From Devosia salina (GTDB lineage Bacteria > Pseudomonadota > Alphaproteobacteria > Rhizobiales > Devosiaceae), in NCBI RefSeq assembly GCF_019504385.1, contig NZ_CP080590.1, positions 62,001 to 126,000 of the forward strand: a stretch of 64,000 bases of DNA. The letters run 5' to 3'. Within the stretch, counting starts at the first letter, position 1. Every line of letters begins with the position of its first letter. The notes under the pieces are model-generated. The model saw only the letters and a list, made by a program, of their open reading frames with translations. It made no database searches and was not told where the DNA came from. Position numbers and translations under genes: made by a program. This document shows, in pieces, positions 7,709 through 16,639 of this stretch.

Positions 7709-8581
7709 ATGGACTTCTCCTGGGATGATCTGCGGCTGTTCCTCGATGTCGCCCGGCTGGGCGGGCTGAGCGCCGCGACCCAGACCACGGGCCTGTCGGC
7801 CGCCACTTTGGGGCGCCGCGTCACCGCGCTCGAGCGCCAGGTGGGCGAGCCGCTCTTCGTGCGCAGCCAGACCGGCTATCGCCTCACCCAGTCCGGCGAG
7901 GACCTGCTGCTGCGCGCCGAGGAGGTCGAGGCGGCCATGCTCTCATTGAAGCGCTGGCAGGACGGCGCCATCGGCGAGCGGGTAGTGCGGGTATCGGCCG
8001 GTCCCTGGACCTCGGCCTTTCTCGCCCGCCACATTGCCAGCATCTGGACCGCGGGCGATCGCTTCGCGCTGGAACTGGTCACCGCCAGCCACAAGGTCGA
8101 TATCGGCCGCCGCCATGCCGATATCGGCATTCGCAACCAGCGCCCCACCGAACAATGGCTGGCCGGCCGCCTCATCGGCAAGGTCGCCTATGGGCTCTAT
8201 GCCCGGCCCGAACTGGTCAGTGGCGTGGCGGCTGGCTATTTCGTCGGCGTTGCCGGCGATGCCAGCCAGACCCATTCCGCCCGCTGGCTTCACGCCCGCC
8301 ATGGCGATCGCATCGCCACCCGCGGCAATGACGCCATGAGTGTCATGGAGCTGGTGGCGGCGGGCGCCGGCATGTCGGTCTTTCCCTGTTTCGTGGGCGA
8401 CAGCGAGCCGCGCATCGACCGCATGGCCGGCACCATCCCCGAACTCGAGACCGAGCAATGGCTCGTGTCGCACCACGAGGAGCGGCATACCCCGGCCGTC
8501 CGCACGGTGGCCGACCGCATCGTTGACCTGATGCATGCCCATGCCCCGCTGTTCCGGGGTGAGGCTGCCCATGGTCAATAA
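7709..8581 (+). CDS. LysR-family transcriptional regulator
   Basis: A 290-residue protein. The N-terminal winged HTH (residues 1-62) reads 'DDLRLFLDVARLGGLSAATQTTGLSAATLGRRVTALERQVGEPLFVR', followed by a LysR substrate-binding domain. It sits divergent from the DUF1127/aldo-keto reductase operon, across about 180 bases. By the usual LysR arrangement it may control that operon, but this is inference. No T-N11-A palindrome stood out. Confidence 0.88.
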   Translation: MDFSWDDLRLFLDVARLGGLSAATQTTGLSAATLGRRVTALERQVGEPLFVRSQTGYRLTQSGEDLLLRAEEVEAAMLSLKRWQDGAIGERVVRVSAGPWTSAFLARHIASIWTAGDRFALELVTASHKVDIGRRHADIGIRNQRPTEQWLAGRLIGKVAYGLYARPELVSGVAAGYFVGVAGDASQTHSARWLHARHGDRIATRGNDAMSVMELVAAGAGMSVFPCFVGDSEPRIDRMAGTIPELETEQWLVSHHEERHTPAVRTVADRIVDLMHAHAPLFRGEAAHGQ

Positions 8582-8611
8582 ATCTGCCAGAAAATATCCC
8601 GCATTAGCGGT

Positions 8612-9229
8612 ATGTTAGAAGATTTCGATCAGTATTCGCACCGGATGCAGGAAATATTGGTGGGCGATGCAATGCGCGCTTACGCTTATGTCGTGGGGCA
8701 CGAAAGCGGCCCTGGCGCGGCACTGATGGATATGGCGCGCGGATTGGGCTTTGCCGGCGTCGCGCCCTTTGCCACCATCGCCCAGGCCGAGCAGCAGACC
8801 CAGGTCAATCCGGTGTGCTTCTTCCTGTTCGCCGCGACCGAAAATCTTGCCAGCCTGCGCGGCGTGGCCGATGCGGTGCGCTTCAGCACCGCCCGTCGCC
8901 TGCGCTTTTCGCCGCTGATCTATTTTGCCGAAAGCCCCTCGGTCGAGATGATCAGCGCCTGCATCAATATGGGTTTCGATGACATCATCACCATGCCCTT
9001 TACCCGCAAGCGGGTGCTCGAGCGGGTGACGCGGCAGGTGGGCCAGAACCTCGTCTATTACGAGACCCCCAGCTATTTCGGCCCCGATCGGCGTGGGCGC
9101 GCCGCGCCGCAGGCGAGCCAGCACGATCATCGCCATGGCGGACAATTCCGGCGTCTCGAAATCGTCCGCAACCTCGTCAATGGCGTCAACGTGGTCCGTG
9201 ACGACCACATGGCACCCGCCCCCGTGTGA
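8612..9229 (+). CDS. Degenerate CheY-like receiver protein
   Basis: A 205-residue protein. Residues about 80-145 resemble the second half of a response-regulator receiver: 'SPLIYFAESPSVEMISACINMGFDDIITMPFTRKRVLERV', equivalent to the G-x-D-D-Y-I-x-K-P-F end. The phospho-acceptor Asp expected after strand 3 is not visible (FFLFAATENL instead), and the Lys is replaced by Met. The tail is charged and His-rich. It is probably a non-phosphorylated pseudo-receiver. No good ribosome site precedes ATG 8612. Function unknown. Confidence 0.6.
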   Translation: MLEDFDQYSHRMQEILVGDAMRAYAYVVGHESGPGAALMDMARGLGFAGVAPFATIAQAEQQTQVNPVCFFLFAATENLASLRGVADAVRFSTARRLRFSPLIYFAESPSVEMISACINMGFDDIITMPFTRKRVLERVTRQVGQNLVYYETPSYFGPDRRGRAAPQASQHDHRHGGQFRRLEIVRNLVNGVNVVRDDHMAPAPV

Positions 9230-9342
9230 CCGGAATGCAATCGTTGCAATAAACCGTTCCACAAGAGCGGTCGTGGCTATTCTCAGCCTCACCGAAATGG
9301 CCTAGCTTCGCCGCCAACGATCTTCCTTGAGCACTCTCAAAA

Positions 9343-10515
9343 ATGCGATTCGGCCTTGCGCTGCCGCCCCAGATCAAGGTCTTCGGGGCCTTTTTCATCT
9401 ATTCGTTCAGCATGGGTTCCATTTTCCCGCGCCTGCCCGATATCCAGACCGCCATGGGCGTTGGCGAGGGGGCATTGGGCCTGGCGCTGATCGGCTCGGC
9501 CATCGGCACGCTGATTTCCCTCACCTTTGCCGGCCGCTTCATCGAGGCCATTGGCTATCGCCGCGTCCTGCTTGGGGCCATCCCGCTATTGTCCGCGCTC
9601 TATGCCCTGGCCAGTTGGGCCGCCACGCCAATGGTCTTCTTTCTCCTGCTCGTGCCGGTGGGGCTGACCATCGGCTGCATTGAGATCATCATCAATGTCG
9701 AGGCCGACCGGGTCGAACACGCCATTGGCCGCCGCATCATGAGCCGCGCCCATGCCTTCTGGAGCCTGGGCTTTTTTGCCGCCGGCATGGTGGGCTCCCT
9801 CATCGCCCAGACCGGCCTGGAAGTGCATGTCCATCTCATGGTCATGATCCCCGTCGTCATTGCCGCCACCCTGGTCGTGCTGGGGCAGTTCCAGCCGGCG
9901 CCGCACCGTGCCGGCGGCAGCACCGACGAGGCGCCCCATTTTGCGCGTCCCACCATCACCATCATGGCGCTGGTGGCCGTGTGTCTGTCGGCCATGCTTA
10001 TGGAGGGAGCGGGCATTGACTGGTCGGCCATCTACATGCGCAACATTTTTGATGCCGAACCCTTCTGGGCCGGCTTGGCGGTGGCCACCGTCGCCGGGTC
10101 GCAAGGCGTCGCCCGCTTCTTTGCCGATAGCTTTGTCGAACGCTTCAATCCGGTGGTTGTCGCGCGCGCGCTGCTGAGCGTGCTCGGCCTGGGCGTGATC
10201 CTGGCCTTTGTGGCCCCCCTGCCGTGGGTCGCCTATCTCGGCTTCGCCTTTATCGGCATCGGCTCGAGCGCGCTCTTCCCGCTGGCCATGTCGGCCGCCG
10301 CCCAGCAGACAGATCGTCCCGCCGCCATCAATGTGGCCGCCCTGGCGCAATTCTCCTTCACTGCCTTCCTGCTCGGGCCGCCGCTCCTGGGCTATATTGG
10401 CGAGCATTTCGGCATCCAGTGGGTCTTTGGTGTCGGCCTGCCGCTGGTCCTGCTCGGCCTCGCCACCGCCCAGGTGCTCGGCCCCAAGCCGGTGATGCGT
10501 GAGGTCGCGCCGTGA
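9343..10515 (+). CDS. MFS transporter, YbjJ-like (paralogue 1 of 3)
   Basis: A 390-residue protein with 12 predicted transmembrane helices. It shares 'RLPDIQTAMGVGEGALGLALIG' near the N-terminus, 'EADRVEHAIGRRIMSRAHAFWSLGFF' in the middle and 'AAAQQTDRPAAINVAALAQFSF' near the C-terminus with the two MFS genes that follow. The family resembles E. coli YbjJ, whose substrate is uncertain. Its stop overlaps the GTG of paralogue 2 (GTGA), so they are one operon. Confidence 0.85.
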   Translation: MRFGLALPPQIKVFGAFFIYSFSMGSIFPRLPDIQTAMGVGEGALGLALIGSAIGTLISLTFAGRFIEAIGYRRVLLGAIPLLSALYALASWAATPMVFFLLLVPVGLTIGCIEIIINVEADRVEHAIGRRIMSRAHAFWSLGFFAAGMVGSLIAQTGLEVHVHLMVMIPVVIAATLVVLGQFQPAPHRAGGSTDEAPHFARPTITIMALVAVCLSAMLMEGAGIDWSAIYMRNIFDAEPFWAGLAVATVAGSQGVARFFADSFVERFNPVVVARALLSVLGLGVILAFVAPLPWVAYLGFAFIGIGSSALFPLAMSAAAQQTDRPAAINVAALAQFSFTAFLLGPPLLGYIGEHFGIQWVFGVGLPLVLLGLATAQVLGPKPVMREVAP

Positions 10516-11702
10516 TCGCGCCCCAGCACCGTATCTATGCCTGCTTCTTCTTCTTCGCAGTCACCACCGGCGCGCTGATGGCGCGCCTGCCCGATATCCA
10601 GACCCATCTCGGCGTCAGCGAGGGGCAATTGGGCCTGACCATGATCGGCATGTCCATCGGCTCGCTGATCTCGCTCACCATCGGCGCGCCCATCATCGAG
10701 CGGCTCGGCTTCCGCACCACGGCCTTTTTCACCACGCTGGGACCCACCGTGCTGCTGGCCACCATTCCCTGGCTGCCGGTGGCCCCGGCGGTCTTTGCGG
10801 TTCTGTTCATTGTCGGCCTCCTGGCCGGTGCGCTGGAGATCAATCTCAATGTCGAGATCGACCGGCTCGAGGCACTGACGGGCAAGCGCTACATGAACCG
10901 CGCCCATGGTTTCTGGAGCGTCGGCTTCTTTTTCACCGCCCTTTTCGGCGCCATGATCCGCCAATCCGGCCTCTCCGCCGGGCTGCACATGGCCATTGTC
11001 GCGCTGATCATCGTCCTGGTCGGGGGCTATCTGATCCATGGCGCGACCAACGCCCCCAAGACCGCGCGCAGCCAGTCCGAGGCCGGTGGGCATCGCTTTG
11101 CCTTTCCCAATCTGGGCCTACTGCCGCTCTGCCTCATCGGCTTTGCCGCGTTCCTGGTCGAAGGCGCCGGCATCGACTGGTCTTCCATCTATATGCGCGA
11201 CGTCTTTGCCGTCGAACCCATCGTGGGCGGCATGGGCCTGACGCTCTTTGCCTTCTGTATGGCGGTGATGCGCCTCTCGGCTGACCCCATCGTCGCCCGC
11301 TATGGCCCGCGCAATGTCGCCATGGTGCTCTTGAGCCTGGCGAGCCTTGGCGCCCTGCTCGTTGGCCTGGCGCCGCTTCCGGGTCTGGCGCTGGCCGGTT
11401 TTGCGCTCATGGGGGCAGGGTGCTCGGCGGTTTACCCGCTGGCCGTCTCTGCGGCCGCCCAGCGCACCGATCGCCCTGCGGCCGTCAATGTCGCGGCGCT
11501 CGGCCAGGTGAGTTTCGTGGTCTTCTTCCTGGCGCCGCCGGCTTTGGGCTTCGTCGCCGAATTCATCGATATCCGCGCCTCCTACCTCGTTTGCCTGCCG
11601 CTGCTCTTGGCCGGCCTCTGGGCGTCCAGCTTTGCATTGGGTGAAAAAAAGGTCGACATTCCATTGGGCATGCCGCCCGAACCGCTTGGACCCAATGGCT
11701 GA
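10512..11702 (+). CDS. MFS transporter, YbjJ-like (paralogue 2 of 3)
   Basis: A 396-residue, 12-helix transporter starting at GTG 10512. It has the same signature blocks as paralogue 1: 'RLPDIQTHLGVSEGQLGLTMIG', 'EIDRLEALTGKRYMNRAHGFWSVGFF', 'AAAQRTDRPAAVNVAALGQVSF'. It is coupled to both neighbours: four bases overlap upstream and eight bases overlap with mmcB downstream. Substrate unknown; tandem duplication is inferred from the shared blocks. Confidence 0.85.
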   Translation: MIAPQHRIYACFFFFAVTTGALMARLPDIQTHLGVSEGQLGLTMIGMSIGSLISLTIGAPIIERLGFRTTAFFTTLGPTVLLATIPWLPVAPAVFAVLFIVGLLAGALEINLNVEIDRLEALTGKRYMNRAHGFWSVGFFFTALFGAMIRQSGLSAGLHMAIVALIIVLVGGYLIHGATNAPKTARSQSEAGGHRFAFPNLGLLPLCLIGFAAFLVEGAGIDWSSIYMRDVFAVEPIVGGMGLTLFAFCMAVMRLSADPIVARYGPRNVAMVLLSLASLGALLVGLAPLPGLALAGFALMGAGCSAVYPLAVSAAAQRTDRPAAVNVAALGQVSFVVFFLAPPALGFVAEFIDIRASYLVCLPLLLAGLWASSFALGEKKVDIPLGMPPEPLGPNG

Positions 11703-12177
11703 AGACACTTCCCCGCCAGGCCTGCCGCCGATTGTCGACCTGCGGCAATCGGCGACTGCATTGCGGGTGCAGCGGGGCGTGATGCGCATGCTGCGTGAGC
11801 GGCACGACATGGCCTGCTATGCCGAGGTGACGCTCAGCAATGGCCGCCGCGCCGACGTGCTGGCGGTGGGGCCCAAAGGGGAAATATGGATCATCGAGAT
11901 CAAGTCGAGCCTTATCGACTTCCAGGTGGACCGCAAATGGCCCGAATACCGGGACTTTTCCGACAAATTCTTCTTCGCCAAGCCACCCGAACTGGACGCC
12001 GACATCTTTCCGCAGAGCGAAGGCCTGATCGTTGCTGATGGCCATGACGGGGCCATTTTGCGCGACAGTCCCGACACGCCCCTCGCCCCCGCCCGCCGCA
12101 AGGCGCTGATGCTCAAGCTGGCCCGCATGGGCGCCGACCGCATCCATGCATTGATGGATCCCGGCCCCCGCGCCTGA
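11695..12177 (+). CDS. mmcB: MmcB family DNA repair protein
   Basis: A 160-residue protein with a PD-(D/E)xK-like nuclease fold. The core 'YAEVTLSNGRRADVLAVGPKGEIWIIEIKSSLIDFQVDRKWPEY' supplies E, D and E-x-K. MmcB was described in Caulobacter as part of the mitomycin-C/DNA-damage response. ATG 11695 sits within the last codons of the upstream MFS gene (ATGGCTGA overlap), so translation is coupled to a transporter, which is an odd partner. The frame extends upstream to 11632 but that part overlaps the MFS coding region. Confidence 0.85.
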   Translation: MAEDTSPPGLPPIVDLRQSATALRVQRGVMRMLRERHDMACYAEVTLSNGRRADVLAVGPKGEIWIIEIKSSLIDFQVDRKWPEYRDFSDKFFFAKPPELDADIFPQSEGLIVADGHDGAILRDSPDTPLAPARRKALMLKLARMGADRIHALMDPGPRA

Positions 12178-12215
12178 CCCTTCCCTTCGGCGCCAACCCA
12201 AACTATTGGACCATC

Positions 12216-13349
12216 ATGTTTTCCGCCCATTGGCGCATTGTCGCGCTGTTCTTCACCCACGCCCTGGCTGCCGGCGCCATCCACACCCGCATCCCCGACC
12301 TGCAGCTGATGATCGGCCTGTCCGAATCCCAGCTCGGCCTGGTGCTGATGGGACAGCCCCTTGGCGCGCTCTCCATGTTCCTGTTCTCCAGCGCCATTGT
12401 CGAGCGCTTTGGCCCCCGCCGCATGATCCTCTGGCTCCTGCCCAGCGTGGTCATCACCGCCGCCCTCGCCACGGTGCTGCTCTCTCCGGTGGCGCTCTTC
12501 GTGCTCCTGGCGCTCAATGGCGTGGGCTTCTCGCTCACCAATATCGCCATGAATGTCGAGGCCGACCGGGTCGAGGCGGCGACCGGCGCGCGGGTCATGA
12601 ACACCTGCCACGGCGCCTGGAGCGTGGGCTTTCTGCTCACCTCGCTTCTGGGCGCGACTTTGCGCGGCCTCGACGTCTCGCCTGCAATCCACCTCTGGGC
12701 GCTGGCGCCGGTCCTGATCGCATTGATCTATTTTGTCGTCCTGCCCATGCCCAACATGCCGCCGCGCGCCCATGCCGGCGAAAAGCTGCGCAAGCTCGCC
12801 TGGCCAACCCTGGCCACCATGGGGCTGGTCGCCTTCGGCCTCGGCGCCGGCCTCACCGAGGGCGCTTCGCGCGCCTGGTCGATCATTTATCTGCGCGACA
12901 GCTTCGACGTCGCGCCCTTCATCGAGTCGCTGGCGCTACCCGCCTTGCTTCTGGCCATGGCCGGCGGGCGGCTGGTGGCCGATCGCTTCATCGACCGGTT
13001 CGGTCCGGTGCGCGTGGCGCGCAGCCTGGCGGGTCTTGCCATTGCAGGCATGCTGGTCATCGTATTGGCGCCCCAGGCCTGGATCGCCCTTTGCGGCTTC
13101 CTTCTGGTCGGCATCGGCATTTGCGTGCTCTATCCGCTCATGCTCTCGGCGGCAGCGCGGCTGGGCGATCGCCCGGCCAGCCAGAATGTGGCGGCGACGA
13201 CGCTGATCTTCCAGCTGGTCAATCTCGGCGCGCCCGGCCTCATCGGCGCAGTGGCCCAGGGCCTCGGCGTCCGCATGGCCTTCGCCATGCTGATCCCGCT
13301 GCTGGTCCTGACCTTCGCGATGGCGGGCCGGTTACGCGCTAAAGATTGA
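12216..13349 (+). CDS. MFS transporter, YbjJ-like (paralogue 3 of 3)
   Basis: A 377-residue, 12-helix transporter. It is more diverged than the first two but keeps 'RIPDLQLMIGLSESQLGLVLMG', 'EADRVEAATGARVMNTCHGAWSVGFL' and 'AAARLGDRPASQNVAATTLIF'. It begins 38 bases after mmcB and probably belongs to the same transcript. Its 3' end overlaps the convergent truB gene by 11 bases. Substrate unknown. Confidence 0.83.
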   Translation: MFSAHWRIVALFFTHALAAGAIHTRIPDLQLMIGLSESQLGLVLMGQPLGALSMFLFSSAIVERFGPRRMILWLLPSVVITAALATVLLSPVALFVLLALNGVGFSLTNIAMNVEADRVEAATGARVMNTCHGAWSVGFLLTSLLGATLRGLDVSPAIHLWALAPVLIALIYFVVLPMPNMPPRAHAGEKLRKLAWPTLATMGLVAFGLGAGLTEGASRAWSIIYLRDSFDVAPFIESLALPALLLAMAGGRLVADRFIDRFGPVRVARSLAGLAIAGMLVIVLAPQAWIALCGFLLVGIGICVLYPLMLSAAARLGDRPASQNVAATTLIFQLVNLGAPGLIGAVAQGLGVRMAFAMLIPLLVLTFAMAGRLRAKD

Positions 13350-14247
13350 ACACCCGGCCCGGCTTGAACTGGCCGAATTCGACATGGCCGGTTGCCAGCA
13401 CCTTGCCCTTGAAGCTCACCCAGCATTCGTCCAGCGACACCGGCGCGCCGGCCCCCGTCAGCAACACCGGATTGCCGTGGCTGACGGCATTGGCCTGGCC
13501 CGCATCGAGGCGGATTTCTTCGATATCGGCGAGGCCAGCCGATACCGGCTTGAGCAGCCCATCGCGGGCCTCACCGGCTTCGGCCGCTTCCAACTGCTCG
13601 AGCGTGACAGCGTCGGCGTCGGTAAAGGGCCCAACGGCCGCCCGGTGCAGGCTGGTCACATGGCCCACCGTCCCCAAGGCCTCGGCGATGTCCCGGGCAA
13701 GCGCGCGCACATAGGTGCCCTTGCCGCACGTCACCTCCAGCACGCTTTCATCGCTTCCATGCGAGATCAGCTCGATGGCGTCGATATCGACCGGCCGTTC
13801 GGCCAGCTCCACCGTTTCGCCGGCACGGGCCAGGTCATAGGCGCGCTCGCCGTCTACCTTGATTGCCGAAAAGGCCGGCGGCCGCTGCATGATGGTGCCG
13901 GTGAACCGCGGCAATACCGCCTCCAGCGCTCCCCTGTCGGGCCGCACATCCGAGGTGGCGATCACTTCGCCCTCGGCGTCGTCGGTTGCCGTGGCGCGGC
14001 CCCAGCCGATGGTGAAGCGATAGATCTTGGTGCCGTCCTGCACCTGCGGCACGGCCTTGGTGGCCTCGCCCAGCGCGATGGGCAAAATGCCGGTCGCCAG
14101 GGGGTCGAGGGTCCCGGCATGGCCGGCCTTGGCGGCGTTCAGCAGCCAGCGCACCTTGCCCACCGCCTGGGTGGAGGTGAAATCATATGGCTTGTTGAGC
14201 ACGACCCATCCGGAGATGGCGCGCTTTTTCGTTCTTGGCTGGCTCAA
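13339..14247 (-). CDS. truB: tRNA pseudouridine(55) synthase TruB
   Basis: A 302-residue enzyme that makes pseudouridine 55 in the T-loop of tRNAs. The N-terminal 'GWVVLNKPYDFTSTQAV' and the catalytic block 'AGHAGTLDPLATGILPIALGEATK' (Asp is the nucleophile) are diagnostic, with 'CGKGTYVRALARDIAEALG' later. It lies two bases after rbfA on the same strand, the standard ribosome/tRNA maturation arrangement. The start codon is TTG 14247; no in-frame ATG precedes the conserved core. The 3' end overlaps the convergent MFS gene. Confidence 0.96.
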   Translation of the reverse strand: MSQPRTKKRAISGWVVLNKPYDFTSTQAVGKVRWLLNAAKAGHAGTLDPLATGILPIALGEATKAVPQVQDGTKIYRFTIGWGRATATDDAEGEVIATSDVRPDRGALEAVLPRFTGTIMQRPPAFSAIKVDGERAYDLARAGETVELAERPVDIDAIELISHGSDESVLEVTCGKGTYVRALARDIAEALGTVGHVTSLHRAAVGPFTDADAVTLEQLEAAEAGEARDGLLKPVSAGLADIEEIRLDAGQANAVSHGNPVLLTGAGAPVSLDECWVSFKGKVLATGHVEFGQFKPGRVFNL

Positions 14248-14249
14248 GG

Positions 14250-14663
14250 TCAGTCTTCTGTTGTGTCGTCGCTGTCGTCGTCGAGGTCGCGCCGCACCCG
14301 GTCCGAGCGCAGCAGCGCGTCGATACGGCCGGCTTCCTCGAAGGTCTCGTCCACGAAGAAGCGGATCTCGGGCGCAAATTTCAGGTCGATCTGCGGCGCC
14401 ACCCGTCCACGGATGAACTTGCGATGGCGATTGAGTGCCGCCACGATCTCGTCGGCGTGGGTCCCGCCCAGCGGCATCACATAGGCATTGGCGATCTTGA
14501 GGTCGGGCGTCATGCGCACTTCGGGCACGGTGATCACCGCGCCGGCAAGGGCCTCGTCCTCGATGTCACCCCGGGCAAACAGCGTCGCCAGGGCATGGCG
14601 CACCAGTTCCCCGACGCGCAGCATGCGCTGGCTGGGGCCAGCGGGCTTGTGGTCTTTTTTCAT
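14250..14663 (-). CDS. rbfA: Ribosome-binding factor A
   Basis: A 137-residue protein needed for 30S subunit maturation. RbfA features seen: 'SQRMLRVGELVRHALATLF', 'ITVPEVRMTPDLKIANAYVMPLGG', 'PQIDLKFAPEIRFFVDETFEEAGRIDALL', and an acidic C-terminal tail common in alphaproteobacteria. ATG 14663 is chosen over a TTG six bases upstream. It is followed directly by truB. Confidence 0.96.
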   Translation of the reverse strand: MKKDHKPAGPSQRMLRVGELVRHALATLFARGDIEDEALAGAVITVPEVRMTPDLKIANAYVMPLGGTHADEIVAALNRHRKFIRGRVAPQIDLKFAPEIRFFVDETFEEAGRIDALLRSDRVRRDLDDDSDDTTED

Positions 14664-14696
14664 GGGCAAGCGGCTTAGGCCCTCCCGGGTCCGCCG

Positions 14697-15362
14697 TCAA
14701 TCCGCAACGCTGAGGGTAACCTCGCTGGCGAGCCGCGCCATATGCTCTTCCACCACATTGCCGGGCACGGGCCAGCTGGCCGGGTTGGTGGCGTCGAACG
14801 CATCGCCGCGCCATTCCTGGTAGACCATGCCCACGCCCTTCGCGGATTTGTAGAAGCCCACCACCATCACCTCGCCCTGGCCGGCAAAGTCGGTGAAGCT
14901 GTCGAGATAGGCGCCGCACACATAGCCCAGCGGCGGCAATTGGTCCGTGCCGTCGGGCTCCAGCTGGAACAGCGCCACCGTCTCCGGCTGGCACGCCTGG
15001 GCATAGACATTGATGACCAGCTCGCGGAAATCGACGAGATTCATATCGGCCTGGTTCGATATCCTGGCGCCATAAAGGGTGGACCAGAAGGCCTCGCCCT
15101 CGCCACGGCGATAGATTTCGAGATGCGCCTGATTGTCCTCTTCGACGAAGCGCGCTGTCGAGGTCTCGGCAAGGGCTTCGATATCTTCCGCATCCGCCGC
15201 CCAGCTCGGCAAGGGCAGGGTCAATCTCTGGCCCATCGTTTCCAGCACCAGCTTGCCATTCTCACTGGTAAAGGGCAGCGCGGCGGTGCCCTGCGCCATG
15301 GCCGGGGCCATTGCCAGAACCGAGGCGGCGAGGGCGGCCGGCACATGTTTCATCAAGCTCAC
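14697..15362 (-). CDS. Exported protein of unknown function
   Basis: A 221-residue protein with a signal peptide (residues 1-24, ending APAMAQ). The mature part has three Cys and no motif I can name. The start is GTG 15362, because GGAG sits six bases before it; the next ATG (15353) would be 15 bases away. It lies just upstream of rbfA on the same strand, 33 bases apart. Periplasmic location is inferred. Confidence 0.65.
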   Translation of the reverse strand: MSLMKHVPAALAASVLAMAPAMAQGTAALPFTSENGKLVLETMGQRLTLPLPSWAADAEDIEALAETSTARFVEEDNQAHLEIYRRGEGEAFWSTLYGARISNQADMNLVDFRELVINVYAQACQPETVALFQLEPDGTDQLPPLGYVCGAYLDSFTDFAGQGEVMVVGFYKSAKGVGMVYQEWRGDAFDATNPASWPVPGNVVEEHMARLASEVTLSVAD

Positions 15363-15548
15363 GGGGTTCTCCTGACACCCGAACGGAAATCGAAATCGAG
15401 TGGCCTGCCCCCGGCCGCCTCGACAGGCTGACGATTAGGGGGCCGGCCACAACCGCGCAAGTGCGCCCGGCAAGTCCGCCTCATAACAACCCGGCGTTGC
15501 GGAATTGCTGCAACACTCGGCGCCTGCCGGAGGCGAGGTCCTTATCGA

Positions 15549-16607
15549 CTAGCCCCGCGCGCTGCGCGGCAGCGGGCTTTCCGGCAGCAGGCGATGCGGC
15601 GGCTGGTGCCCATCCATGAAGGCGCGGATATTGACGATCACCGCCTCGCCCATTTCGACGCGGGCCTCCATGGTCGCCGAGGCCATATGCGCGGTCAACA
15701 CCACGCGATTGGCTTCTGCCAGGGCCAGGAGGCGGGGATTGATGCCATTGCGGTTCTCGAACACGTCGAGTGCCGCGCCGCCCAGATGCCCGCTCTCGAG
15801 CCGTTCGATCAGCGCCGTTTCATCCAGCAGCTCGGGGCGGCTGACATTGATCACAAAGGCCCCCGGCTTCATGGCATCAAGCCGCTCTGCCGACAGGATA
15901 TGGTGGGTGTCGCGCGTGAGCGGGGTATGCAGCGAGACGATGTCGACCGCTGCCAGCATCGCATCAAGGTCATGCCAATACTGCGCCTCAAGCGGCGTTT
16001 CCACGCCCGGCGGCCGCCTGTTGCGCGAGTAATAGTGGATGTTGAGGCCGAAGGCGCGGGCCCGGCTCGCCACCGCCATGCCGATGCGGCCCATGCCGAC
16101 AATGCCCAGTGCCTTGCCGCGCAGCCGGTGTCCGAGCATCGAGGTCGGCGACCAGCCGGCCCAGGCCCGGTCGCGCAGCAGCATCTGCGTGCCCTCCACC
16201 AGCCGCCGCGGCAAGGCCAGCATCAGCGCCGTGGCCATGTCGGCCGTGTCCTCGGTCAGCACCGAGGGCGTGTTGGTCACGGTCAGTCCCGCGGCCCACG
16301 CCGCTTCAAGGTCGATATTGTCCACGCCATTGCCGAACTGGGCGATCAGGCGCACGCTGGGTGGCAGCCGGGCGATCAGCGCGGCGTCGATACGGTCGGT
16401 AATGGTGGAAACCAGCACGTCCTTGCCGGCCAGTCCCTCCAGGATGTCGTCTCCGGTCAGCGCCACATCGGCTTCATTGACATCGGTCTCGAACAGCGTC
16501 GCCATGCGCGCCTCGATGCTCGCCGGCAGGCGCCTGGTCACCAGGATCTTGGGTTTATGCGATGTCATGCGTACCAGTGCGGGGGCTGATGGGGCAGGCG
16601 TGATCAT
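15549..16607 (-). CDS. D-isomer 2-hydroxyacid dehydrogenase (glyoxylate/hydroxypyruvate reductase-like)
   Basis: A 352-residue enzyme. The NAD(P)-binding motif is 'GIVGMGRIGMAVASRARAFG'. The catalytic Arg is in 'FVINVSRPELLDE' and the catalytic His in 'VVLTAHMASATMEAR'. The order and the 'QFGNGVDNIDLEAA' block match glyoxylate/hydroxypyruvate reductases. The usual 'FExEP' after the dinucleotide domain reads 'FENRNGINPRLL', so the Pro is displaced. Start is ATG 16607 with GAAGGGC upstream; ATG 16568 is also possible. Confidence 0.85.
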   Translation of the reverse strand: MITPAPSAPALVRMTSHKPKILVTRRLPASIEARMATLFETDVNEADVALTGDDILEGLAGKDVLVSTITDRIDAALIARLPPSVRLIAQFGNGVDNIDLEAAWAAGLTVTNTPSVLTEDTADMATALMLALPRRLVEGTQMLLRDRAWAGWSPTSMLGHRLRGKALGIVGMGRIGMAVASRARAFGLNIHYYSRNRRPPGVETPLEAQYWHDLDAMLAAVDIVSLHTPLTRDTHHILSAERLDAMKPGAFVINVSRPELLDETALIERLESGHLGGAALDVFENRNGINPRLLALAEANRVVLTAHMASATMEARVEMGEAVIVNIRAFMDGHQPPHRLLPESPLPRSARG

Positions 16608-16639
16608 GCCCTTCAGCGACCATTAAGGATCATGGTCTA

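Noticed and set aside
15594..16589. 331-codon ORF on the plus strand
   Set aside because: Antisense to the 2-hydroxyacid dehydrogenase gene; low-complexity His/Arg/Gln composition.
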